The translations under genes were made by a program, and so were the position numbers. The notes under the pieces were generated by a model that saw only the letters and a list, made by a program, of their open reading frames with translations, was not told the origin of the DNA and did no database searches. A stretch of 64,000 nt of DNA from Tilletiaria anomala UBC 951 (lineage: Eukaryota > Basidiomycota > Exobasidiomycetes > Georgefischeriales > Tilletiariaceae), in assembly GCF_000711695.1 (NCBI RefSeq), contig NW_013547005.1:1-64000 (forward strand), written 5' to 3'. Shown piece after piece: positions 34,909 through 44,257 of the stretch (position 1 is its first letter; each line of letters starts with the position of its first letter).

Positions 34909-35412
34909 GAAAGATGGATAGGATCACGTGACCATACATGTTCAGCTCTGTCCTGGCAGTAGCCCCCCCAATCCTGTGATCGCTCAGGGTGGACCATGGT
35001 GGTAATATACGTCCTACATACCCCTCAAACTTGTGGCCATTATCTCTCTGCCTTGGTAGAAAGGGGGGCTCTGCACCTTTGGGGATTGGGCGTCATCCGG
35101 TTTGCAACACGACAGCAGTGCCACGCGGCCAGCGGGCACGTGAAAGCTGATTGCTTGTTCGTTCCGCCTTTGCCTCGAGTCAAGAATCACGTGGCTTGCC
35201 TGTCTTCATATCTCCAACCCCCCCCCTTCCCCCAATTTCCCATGACCCATCATATCTGGTTTCATCTCGCGTCGGCAGGCGACCGATCCAGTCGCGTGAA
35301 TGCCAGCAGCGCTAGGCAGCAGCGCGCGACGTTGCGTTCCATTGCGCTGCACCTGCTGCAGCTCGACACGTGCCTCCTCCCGCTCCCCGCTCCCCACCCT
35401 CGCAGTCTCGAC

Positions 35413-36416
35413 ATGGACCCAGCAGCCGCAGGCACAGGCGTCTTCAGCGGACGCCCTCCTTCCGTCGCCTCGCGCTTTGTCTCACAGACCGAGCTGACGG
35501 AGGCTCAAAAGCGGCGCGAACAGGAGCTCAAGGACGCGTATGCCAGGTGCGTCCCCGTACCAACCAACCCGCCTGCGGATCCACAGCGGCGCTAATACTT
35601 GTGCCACGCGTACGCACCCTGCCCAGGATCGGGCAAGAACCGCCGGCCGCGTCCTCCGCCTCCGAGGGCGCGTATGACCCGCGCTCGCTGTATGAGCGCC
35701 TCAAGGCGAACCGGGACGCCAAGCAGGAGGAGTGGGACGAGCGCATGCGCCTCTCCAACCACTTCCGCGGCATCGACGCGTCCGAGAGCGACTTTCTCAA
35801 TCACGTCGCTGCCGAGCAGCGCGAACATGACGCCCTGCGCAGCCGCCTCGAGCGCGAGGAACTCGAGAAGTTCCGCATGCTCGCAGAACAGAGCCGCGCG
35901 CAAAAGGAGGCCGAGTTGCTCCGCGCCGCTGCGGTTGCTACTGCGTCTGCCTTACCAACAGCGAACCAGGGAACGTCACCAGCAACTGCAGCAGCAACAG
36001 CAACAGCACGACCGTCCAAGGTCCCCGCTACACCAGCGTCTCAAGCAGGGGCAGCCTCTGCATCTCCGCCCGCGTCGGCATTGCCAGCTGCGCCTTCCGC
36101 GTCCGGGACGGCCGCAGGCACCGCACCAGCCGCACTTGCCTCAGCCAAAGCCAAGCGGAAACGCGACCCGCTTGGCCTCGGCGTGGTCAGGAAGAAGCCG
36201 GCCGCTGCCAACGCAAGCGGCGAGCCAAAGCCCAGTGCGACGGGACAGCCTGTGGGAGGTGGCACAGCGCATGACCGCCGCCCATTCTCATCATCATCAT
36301 TACCCAGTGCGGCTAGTGGGGATGCTCATCGAGACAGAGACAGGGACAAGGATGGCGGCAGCGACGAGAGGGAAGGGCGAGATAGCGGCAAAAAGCAAAA
36401 GACAATTGTACATTGA
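35413..36416 (+). CDS. NIP30/FAM192A (PSME3IP1) family protein
   Basis: Two exons (35413-35546, 35627-36416) encode 307 residues. The N-terminal third matches the NIP30 domain: S-R-F-V-S-Q, then a splice that rebuilds Y-A-R-I-G-Q-E-P-P, followed by Y-D-P-R-S-L-Y-E-R-L, K-Q-E-E-W-D-E-R and D-F-L-N-H-V, with charged coiled-coil sequence to about residue 165. The rest is Ala/Pro-rich, with a basic K-A-K-R-K-R-D-P-L-G-L-G-V-V-R-K-K patch and a lysine-rich end (G-K-K-Q-K), a likely nuclear localisation signal. The human member binds the proteasome activator PA28-gamma in the nucleus. Whether the fungal protein does the same is unknown. The start was chosen because M-D-P-A-A leads straight into the conserved domain; the frame is open further upstream without conservation. 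Confidence 0.85.
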
Positions 36417-36570
36417 TTGCTGCACAAGTTCTTTTTTGTGTGAATGCAACACGCGCCAAGGTTGGGGAAGATGACAGCTGCTGGCGCACAATACATCGTG
36501 CATGTCTTCGCCCATTCGCTCCACCTTGCTTGGGTCTGCCCTGTTGATGCTTTTCCGACAACAGACATTG

Positions 36571-38470
36571 TTACGATTTGCGCTTCTTCTTTTTCGGCGG
36601 GCTGTCCATGTTGCGCATCTCAGCGTCGGAATCAGAGTCGTCCCCTTTGCCGCCGCCCTTTCCGCCGGCGCCACCGTCCTCGTCATCTGATGCTTCGGAC
36701 GGAGAACCGCCGTCCTCGTCGGATGAGCCCTCTTGGAAGTCTTCGTCCTCTGTTCTCGGAAAGAAAAGCAAAAAGGTCAGTCAATGGTGATGGCATGTGT
36801 GGCCTTGGCACCCGCCTGCATCCGAACCCACCCTCAGAGTCTTCGTCATCGTCATCGCCAGCGGCGCCCATCTCTTCGTCTTCGTCGCTGAGCATGCCCG
36901 CGGCGACTTGCAAGCCAAGGGCGCCGTCCGTCTCGGCCATCTCGTTCTTGATGCGCAACTTGCGCTCGGCAAAGTGCAAGTTCAGTTTCTCGTGCTCCTC
37001 CCTGTTGAGGCTCTGGAAGTGGTGCTCGGGCCCGCTCTTGGTGATGACGCGCAGGTCAAATGTCTTGCTCGACGATATGGCGCCGCCGACGCGCGAAAAG
37101 ACAATCTGGTGCACATCCGCGTACGCGACATATACCGGCTGCTTGGACACCCAAAGCATCGCTTTCTCCAGCGGGTACAACAGACCGTCTGTCGCCTTGA
37201 CGTTGCATTTGATGCTCGACTGCCCCGTGCTCGACTCGAACGAAGTCGGCACCGTTAGCTTCTGTCCAGAGAGCACCTTGAACAAATTCGTGACAATCTT
37301 GAACGTCGGCTCCTCGTACCGCTTCTTCAGCTTTCCCTCGTACTTGTCCTGGATCACCTCCTCGTCCAGGTTGAGTTCGGCATCCATCTCCTCCTCGCGC
37401 GGGAACTGCAGAACCAGGTATGGGTACTTGGTCTGCCCCTGCCGGATCGCCGGGTCCAAGCCGACGACGAATTGCACGTGCACGTCGTCCGGTTTGGGTA
37501 ATAGGAAGAGACGCGTGATGGACGAGTAGAGCACCTTGTAATCGTACGTCTTGCCCCGTAGTCGCAGGAAGGACGAGAACATGTCAATGTCGTACCGCCC
37601 TCTCGGCGTGAGCACAAGAACATCCTTGAACAGCAAAATGCCGTCGCCGGCCACTTGACCGATGTCCGCCTTGGCTTTGAGCTGTTCGTGAAATGCACTG
37701 GCTGCCGTCTGCTCCTCCTGATCCTCTGCATCGCTGCCCACATTGCTCCCCTTTTCAACGTTGCCTGGAATGAAGAAGCGCATTTCCACCAGCTGATCGC
37801 CTCTGATCTTGGTAGACTTTCGGTCCCCGTTCGTCGCTGCTCCGCTGTTCGTGGTGGGCTGCTGCTGCTCTGGGTTGATGAATTCGATGCTCACTTCCGT
37901 CTTGCCCGCCACGTTTGAGTTGGCAATGTGCGAGAGAGGCACCTCAAATGCCAGCTTCTCGTTCACGAGGAACTGCACGTCGTCCTGTTCAATCTCAGCA
38001 CTGCCCCAGTTCCATCCTCGTGTTGAAATCTGGCGATCTGTTAGCGTCATCCCGTAATACGACTTGATCGTTGCAGCAAGCCGCTCTCGGTCGTCGCGTG
38101 AGAAGCCGTCGAATGTCATGCGATCCTCCCCGCGATCATTTCGTTTGCGAAGATTGATGCGGCATTGGTAATTTCGTGCGACTCTGTAAACGCACAACAA
38201 GACGGTCAACTAATGTCCACGAATGCTAGTGACCCAGGATACTCACTTTAGCCATTCAAAGGACTTGAAATTGTCTGCCACCTCGGTTACCGTTGAGCCT
38301 TCCCCACCAGCAGGCTTCCAGCCTAGGCCGCCTTCCGACATCCTCAAGCGGCCGACCGTGGACGAAAGCCCGAAGCTATACAGTCGCGGAGACAGAGCTC
38401 AGCCTTCCAAATCGGGGCTCGCTTGGCCTGTGCCCCATACTCACAAGACGTGATTGAACTCTTCAGCCAT
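36571..38470 (-). CDS. POB3: FACT complex subunit Pob3 (SSRP1 homologue)
   Basis: Four exons on the minus strand (38470-38445, 38375-38247, 38183-36832, 36749-36571) encode 561 residues, close to yeast Pob3 (552). The N-terminus after splicing reads M-A-E-E-F-N-H-V-F-F-G-L-S-S and G-L-G-W-K-P. The middle has the SSRP1 PH-like motifs (G-D-G-I-L-L-F-K-D-V, T-P-R-G-R-Y-D-I-D-M-F, Y-D-Y-K-V-L-Y-S-S-I, L-F-L-L-P-K-P-D) and the Rtt106-like domain (Y-P-L-E-K-A-M-L-W-V). The C-terminus is acidic and ends in a basic P-P-K-K-K-K-R-K-S. Pob3 with Spt16 forms FACT, the histone chaperone that opens and rebuilds nucleosomes during transcription and replication. There is no HMG box; in fungi that part is supplied by Nhp6. 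Exon 1 carries only 26 coding bases. Confidence 0.95.
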
Positions 38471-38757
38471 CTTGGGTTTCCTCCAATCTACAAGCCTGTC
38501 AATCAATCCTTGGCCTGAACGAGCAGCCAGTATGGATGCCGAACAGTTCGGATCGCAACGCACCAAATTATGAGAAGGGAAAACGTCGCCGGGTGTGCCG
38601 GCAACGATGCCCTTCCAATAGTGGGACCTCGGGAAATTTCCCACGTTAGGAGTTTGCAGCCAAAGCGACACGAAAGCTCCAAGGCGTAGATGTCGAAGAA
38701 GTCGACTGGAGGTGAGTGAGCAGAAGGTGATGAGAACTAACCCCATTTGACATGTGC

Positions 38758-38800
38758 GTCGCGACTCACGAGCTTCAGCGTGACCAAGTCGCGACTCACG
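38758..38800. repeat. 13-base direct repeat containing TCGCGA
   Basis: Two exact copies of GTCGCGACTCACG, 30 bases apart (start to start), about 290-330 bases upstream of the POB3 ATG. They could be binding sites, but no function is shown. Confidence 0.6.
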
Positions 38801-39092
38801 GCGCGACACGTTCATTCCACATAGTCTTCTCGCCAATCGAGAGCGGAATACTCAACATCTCAACCGCATCTCAAGCCTCGAGCTCAACATCGCTCCAATG
38901 GTTCGCAATTTTTCTTCCGATACGGCGCTACCGTCATGAGGAGGCAGAATGGGACCCTGCTATGGCGCGGGGTTCGCGCAGGAACAGTTGGACCTAGACA
39001 GCTGAATGCGGCTTGCTTTAGCGAAGCATGGCACGAGGCCCTTCATCGAATGGGCTCACACGATAATGTACACTTGTACAGTGACAGAGAGT

Positions 39093-39122
39093 CAGCCTTT
39101 CGAACGCCAGCCTTTCGAACGC
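39093..39122. repeat. 15-base perfect tandem duplication
   Basis: CAGCCTTTCGAACGC occurs twice head to tail in the intergenic region. Confidence 0.8.
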
Positions 39123-39226
39123 ATCATGCGATGCGCCGATTCAATCCAAATAGCATGCATTGTGTGGGATAATGCATTAAAGAAAATAGTCCATGGATGT
39201 GTGTAAAGGAGAAAGTGATGGATGGA

Positions 39227-41707
39227 TTATCGTGACCTGCCGTCGCCCTTTAGGTGATGGGCAACATCGTAGTCCTCCGCATTTGCTTCCATCTCCTCGA
39301 TTTTGACCAGTAACGAGCGCACACCTGACGCGTCAGGCGAGCAACTTGCAGATGTATCGTAGCCGGCCGAGTCGCAACCTGCGCTGTACAACTGTGGCTC
39401 CTGCTGCGGCGCTTGGCGCACCTCAAGGCTGTCGGTCAGCCAGCTCGCGTGCTGCACGCCTTCACCGCCTCCTTCCTCCCCTGAGGACCCCAGCGCTCGA
39501 TCCTCCTCTTCTGACAGATCAAGTTCCTCATAGTCACCATCGCCGTCATCCAGCTCATCGACGGCTCGCCGCGCGACAGAGAACAGGTACAGAAAAATGC
39601 CGATGCATAGCGCAACGCCGACGAATCCGAAGATCTCCTTTACCTTTTCCGCCGTGGAGGCTGTGCCATCGTCATCCTTAGCAGTGCCTCCTCCGCCACG
39701 GGGCTGGTACGTTGCGAAGCTTTTGATGCTTGTTCCGAGGGCGCAATGGACGAGTAGCTTCGGCAGCGCGAGCGCTGTGCAGAGCGTGTAGCTCTTGAGC
39801 GTCAGCGTCGACGAACTGGCGAGCAGCGTGTTCATCAAGTTGTATGGATACGGCGCGAGACGGATGAGGAAGAGCAGCCGAGGCTGCTTCTCGATCGCAC
39901 GAATGACCTTCTTTAATCCGCCGCTCTTGGCGAGCAGCCTCTCCATCCAGTTGCGCAGCAGCGTGCGCGAAAGTAGGAATACCACGATCGCACCGGTCAG
40001 AGCTGAGACGTAGCCAACGACGAAGCCTTCCCAAAGACCGAAGCTGAAGCCGCCGAGGATGACGAGCGTTGAGTACAGTGGTAGCGGCGGGAAGGTCGTC
40101 AGGAAGATGAGGGCCCCGAGCGCCAGCCGTCCCTTGAAGCCCCAGCGCCGCAGTGTCGAGGAGAGCTGGTCGAGCAGAGAGAAGACGTGCTCGTGGAATG
40201 TGATCACTAGCGCCGTGCTGCCAAGGCTAATGCCCAACCAGATCATAATCGGAATATACGCGTCCAGCCATTCCGGCTTCCACACTCTCTGGCCCGTGCT
40301 TGGATCCCGGAACGCTTGGTCCGTCGCTTGCAAGCCTTGTCGGACCTTGCAAGCTGCCAGCAGCAGTGCAGCGATCGGATGTAGTGCGGACCAGCATGCA
40401 GTCCGCACGATGCTAACAAGCGTATGCAGAAGAACGAGTAGCGGGTTCGGTTGAGATTGCACCGGCCGCCTCTGGCGCTGCCGCTTAGTGAGATTGATCG
40501 CACCTCGCCTCGCTTGCGGCTTGGTGACTGCGACCCGAGCAGCGTGCAAACTGAACGGCGGATCTTTGCCTATTTGAATGGAATGTGCTGGCGATGGCGT
40601 CGCTGCATAGCCGTACACGTCTCGCCTCATTCCCATTCCTGGGCCAGATCGGTCCAGCAGGATGCTCATGGCCTTTCCTTTCCCTTTCCTATCCGCCTTT
40701 TCCTGTGGTCGATAGCGAGCAGGCGTCCTCCTTCCATCGTGGCCTTCCTGCTGCACTCCTGAGCGATTGCTGGCGCCGGTGCTGGCCGACCGGCTGGGCG
40801 GCGACACGGTACGCCTTACTGCTGATGCGGCCGACCAGATGCTTACGCTACCGGTGCGTGGGGGCAGGCCGGCTGCATCTATGTGCGCTACGCCGCTGCC
40901 TGAAGCGTCGGGGAGATGGCCCTTGTACGCTTCGTCATCACCTTCCTGCCTTAAGCTTATCTGTGAACCGGCCACGAGCAAACCATCACTGCTGTGCCTG
41001 CTGGGCCCTGCCACTGGCTCACCCGCTTCCCATGGGATGGTGTCGAGAGCGACGTTGCCTGCGAGAGGTGAATGAATCGGGCTGATAGTGCGACTACGCA
41101 AGGACTGGTCGACGCTGGTTGTCCTCATGATCGGAGCATGAACGACTTGCGAGCCAACCGCAGTGGTGATCGGGTTGCCCATACGTGCACGCATCACAGT
41201 TTCCCGATGACCATCCGCTAGATCGCGTGCATACAACCCGGACTCAGTGACGTACGCATGGGAGTGAGCGCCGCTGCTACTTGCTGTCTTTCCGTTTGTG
41301 AGGCCCAGTGTGACCACAGAGAGGGACGGCATGGATGAGCTCGGGCTCGGGTCGGCACTGCCGGCTCCTATGAGCCCAAGATTAGAGTTCGGTTGTAAAG
41401 ACAAATCTTCCATACGCCGATGCTGGAGAAGTTCTTTCTGCTGCCTGCCGAAAGGGTCGCTGACTTCGTACAGAGGCGTGACGCCTCCCTCGCCGCCCTG
41501 CCTCCCAAGATGAAAAGGTGGTGTATAGAGCGTCATGAACTCGGAGCCGACGTGGCGACCGCTGGAAGATTGAGGGCCGTTGCGTACTCCACTCGTCGTC
41601 GCTGGACGTGGGACGGCTGGGTGAGTATCGTGTGAAGTGTCTTGTTCAGCGCTGACCTGTCGGCTCCGACATAATTTTGCTGGCTGCTCCTGCTGAGGGC
41701 CTGACAT
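39227..41707 (-). CDS. TVP38/TMEM64 (VTT/DedA) family membrane protein
   Basis: A single exon of 826 residues. About 440 N-terminal residues are Ser/Gly/Pro-rich and probably cytosolic. They are followed by membrane helices near 450, 480-500 and 525-560, with the VTT core motif F-P-P-L-P-L-Y-S-T-L-V-I-L-G-G-F-S-F-G and then G-Y-V-S-A-L-T-G-A-I-V-V-F-L-L-S-R. R-L-A-P-Y-P-Y-N-L-M-N (about 620) is the family's second signature. A last helix lies near 692-716, and an acidic tail ends the protein. The VTT family includes Tvp38 of yeast Golgi vesicles and TMEM41B/VMP1 lipid scramblases, so a role in lipid movement at Golgi or ER membranes is likely by family, not shown here. The long N-terminal extension is typical of basidiomycete members; yeast Tvp38 is about 340 residues. 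Confidence 0.88.
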   Translation of the reverse strand: MSGPQQEQPAKLCRSRQVSAEQDTSHDTHPAVPRPATTSGVRNGPQSSSGRHVGSEFMTLYTPPFHLGRQGGEGGVTPLYEVSDPFGRQQKELLQHRRMEDLSLQPNSNLGLIGAGSADPSPSSSMPSLSVVTLGLTNGKTASSSGAHSHAYVTESGLYARDLADGHRETVMRARMGNPITTAVGSQVVHAPIMRTTSVDQSLRSRTISPIHSPLAGNVALDTIPWEAGEPVAGPSRHSSDGLLVAGSQISLRQEGDDEAYKGHLPDASGSGVAHIDAAGLPPRTGSVSIWSAASAVRRTVSPPSRSASTGASNRSGVQQEGHDGRRTPARYRPQEKADRKGKGKAMSILLDRSGPGMGMRRDVYGYAATPSPAHSIQIGKDPPFSLHAARVAVTKPQARRGAINLTKRQRQRRPVQSQPNPLLVLLHTLVSIVRTACWSALHPIAALLLAACKVRQGLQATDQAFRDPSTGQRVWKPEWLDAYIPIMIWLGISLGSTALVITFHEHVFSLLDQLSSTLRRWGFKGRLALGALIFLTTFPPLPLYSTLVILGGFSFGLWEGFVVGYVSALTGAIVVFLLSRTLLRNWMERLLAKSGGLKKVIRAIEKQPRLLFLIRLAPYPYNLMNTLLASSSTLTLKSYTLCTALALPKLLVHCALGTSIKSFATYQPRGGGGTAKDDDGTASTAEKVKEIFGFVGVALCIGIFLYLFSVARRAVDELDDGDGDYEELDLSEEEDRALGSSGEEGGGEGVQHASWLTDSLEVRQAPQQEPQLYSAGCDSAGYDTSASCSPDASGVRSLLVKIEEMEANAEDYDVAHHLKGDGRSR

Positions 41708-42646
41708 GGCGGGCGCAAAGGTTGGCGCTGCAACCGTTCATGCGAAGATCTGCAGTGACTACATCACCTCCCCGGCCTGAGTGCTGAAGTACGACGGAGG
41801 GGGTAAGTGAGGACGAAGTTCTCTCGTTTCACCTATTCCCACTTCTCCATTCCTCAAGACCTGCATTGCGCTCATCCTTCAGTCAAAATGCAAAGCACGG
41901 ATCACGTTTCATCGATGTTGCGTACCGTATCCCGCCGACCTGACCACTTCCAACCGAAGTGGTTTGTCGACTACTCGACTAACTCTTTCGAATCTCGACT
42001 CTAGCCGTCAGGCCGCAGCCTGGCCTGACGGCCAATGTAACCCTACTTTTTTACAACCCTAGTCGACATCAATCGCGAAGCGGAGGCAACAAGGCATGCT
42101 GGGGTTATCGCCGTCCCAGCTGATGCCTGTCGACTACATAGGTACCTACCCTTCCATGGGGGAGTCTGTCACGGAATCGACAAACAGTCGAAACATGTCG
42201 CTCTCCACTACTCTTCTTGCGACCTAGAGCATTGCACAACCCTACAATGTGTTACGCCGGCTCTCTGCAGTGCGGCTTTACAACAATCTCAATAGTCAGA
42301 ACTCAGAAGTCAGGAGGCAGCATCGTTGACTCGCTCAAGCGCGGAGCGTGGCTCCATGCCTGGTACCTCCATCGGCCAGGCAATACACCTCCAAAACCTG
42401 CGACCTGGGGTCTTTTTTGCTCGGTTCCATGCATCGATAGATCCCAAGCGCAGGCATCGAGGCGAGCACACGGCGAAAGCAGAGCGTGCAAAGCACCCTT
42501 ATCCGTGCTTGTTTACGCACAGCCACCATTCACGAGCCGAGGTGCTCCTCTGCGCTGCGCGTAGCCCGACCAAGCACTTCGAACCACGCTGCGCGTGTCT
42601 GGATAGGGAAAAGGAGTAGGAAAGGGAAGAGACGTGCCTTTTCAAG
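41708..42646. other. Divergent upstream region between TVP38-like and VMA6
   Basis: About 940 bases with no recognised gene. It contains a perfect 11-base hairpin at 42004-42032 and a smaller inverted repeat (CCACTTC/GAAGTGG) at 41944-41962. Confidence 0.5.
42004..42032. repeat. Perfect inverted repeat, 11-base arms, 7-base loop
   Basis: The arm GCCGTCAGGCC (42004-42014) pairs perfectly with GGCCTGACGGC (42022-42032) around GCAGCCT. It lies in the region upstream of both flanking genes, so it is not a terminator; it could be a dimeric protein-binding site or an element remnant. Confidence 0.85.
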
Positions 42647-43966
42647 ATGGAGATGATATCATTCAACATAGCCAATGGTTACCTTGAAGGCGTTGTCCGA
42701 GGGTACCGAGCCGGCCTGCTTAACGCATCAACGTACCAGACGTTGACGCAGTGTGAGAACCTTGAAGACTTCCGTATGCAACTCTCAGCCACCGACTACG
42801 GCAATTTCCTTGCCAACGAGCCCAGCCCGATCAGCACGAGCACCATTGCGGAAAAAGCGACGCGCAAGCTCGTCGCTGAATTCGAATACCTCCGCCAGAA
42901 TGCTGTCGAACCGCTAAGCACATTCCTGGACTACATTACGTGAGCGTCCCATTGATGCTGACCGACTATCCCACTGGCTTGCATGGCTGATGTCCACATC
43001 CGATGCTCCTCACATATGTAGATATGCATATATGATCGACAACGTCATATTGCTGATCACAGGCACGCTGCACGAGAGAGACACCCACGAGCTGCTCGAG
43101 CGGTGTCACCCACTGGGCTGGTTCGACACATTGCCAGCCCTCTGTGTTGCCAGCACAGTCGAGGAGCTCTACCAAAGCGTCCTTGTCGAGACACCTCTTG
43201 GTGAGTGCTTTGTCTGTTGGGCCACACTTGACCCCTCTTCATGCACAGTACGTCAGACGCTAACTCGGGCCTGTTCTGCTTTCTCAACTGTGGCAGGGCC
43301 CTACTTCCGCGACTGCGTTTCTGCCGCTGATCTGGACGATCTGAACATCGAGATTATCCGCAACACTTTGTACAAGGCCTACCTCGAGGACTTTTACAAC
43401 TTCTGCCAGACGCTTGGTGGCGTGACGACCGACGCGATGTCGGAGCTGCTTGCGTTTGAAGCGGACCGGCGCGTGATCAACATAACCATCAACTCGTTCG
43501 GCACGAGCCTGAGCAAGGAGCAGCGCGCGCGTCTCTTCCCGACAATTGGAAAGCTCTACCCGGCAGGCAACAACCAGCTGGCGAAAGCAGACGAGCTCGA
43601 GCAGGTCAAAGCAGTTTGTGAGTTGGTCCCCGAGTACCGCGCTTTCTTCGACGCCGCACCCGGCACTGCCGGCGCTGGCGAGGCCAACGCGGACCAGCTG
43701 GAGGACAAGATGTTCAAGGAGGAATCGCGCATGAACAAGATCCTCACCATCCAGCAGTTCAGCTACGCCACATTCTACTCGTGGTGCAAGCTCAAGGAGC
43801 AAGAGATTAGGACTCTCGCTTGGATCGCAGAGTGCATCGCGCAAGGTGCAAGAGGTGAATTCGTGCACGCACGTTCTGGCGTCAGAAACCGATGCACCTT
43901 TTGATTGACCGCTTCGGACCTTCGTTCTCTCTGCTAGATCGGATCTCAGACTACGTTGTCTTCTGA
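42647..43966 (+). CDS. VMA6: V-type ATPase subunit d
   Basis: Four exons (42647-42939, 43022-43200, 43297-43854, 43938-43966) encode 352 residues, near yeast Vma6 (345). Family motifs include [27 protein letters not shown] (first splice), [17 protein letters not shown] (second splice), [13 protein letters not shown] and I-N-S-F-G-T. The end, [11 protein letters not shown], is made by the last splice. Subunit d sits on the proteolipid ring and links it to the central stalk of the vacuolar proton pump. The last exon has only 29 bases. The gene converges on the E2 gene with 291 bases between the stops. Confidence 0.95.
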
Positions 43967-44257
43967 AGGCATACGCGTCGCTGCGTGCAGATCCGCTTCT
44001 TTCCCACATTCACGACCTAATGACAAAGAGCATGTATTTTCTGCCGATGACCGAAACCTTTGGATGAGGTTTCATTGCGAAGGGAAGGGTGATTCGACCT
44101 CGTGTCAATGACTATGATACAGTGCAAAGGAGTCTACATGCTATGTCTTGTTGTGTTGTGCTGCGCTGCGCATTTCCTCCATCTCAGGGCTCCTTAGCTC
44201 TCGCCAGACTAAAGCCTGACGCTTGCTTCATTCTTATAGTTGTCATTACTGCGTCGT

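Larger units (their letters stand above)
34681..35412. other. Divergent promoter region between the hydrolase and the NIP30-family gene
   Basis: About 730 bases. It contains a TATATA string at 34753-34758, a 15-base tandem repeat at 34769-34797, an inverted repeat carrying two oppositely oriented CCAAT boxes (34866-34908) and a run of 9 C at 35218-35226 within a pyrimidine-rich leader. Confidence 0.6.
38471..39226. other. Intergenic region upstream of POB3
   Basis: About 750 bases between the POB3 start and the stop of the next minus-strand gene. It holds a 13-base direct repeat GTCGCGACTCACG (38758-38770 and 38788-38800) and a 15-base perfect tandem CAGCCTTTCGAACGC (39093-39122). No gene was recognised. 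Confidence 0.5.
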
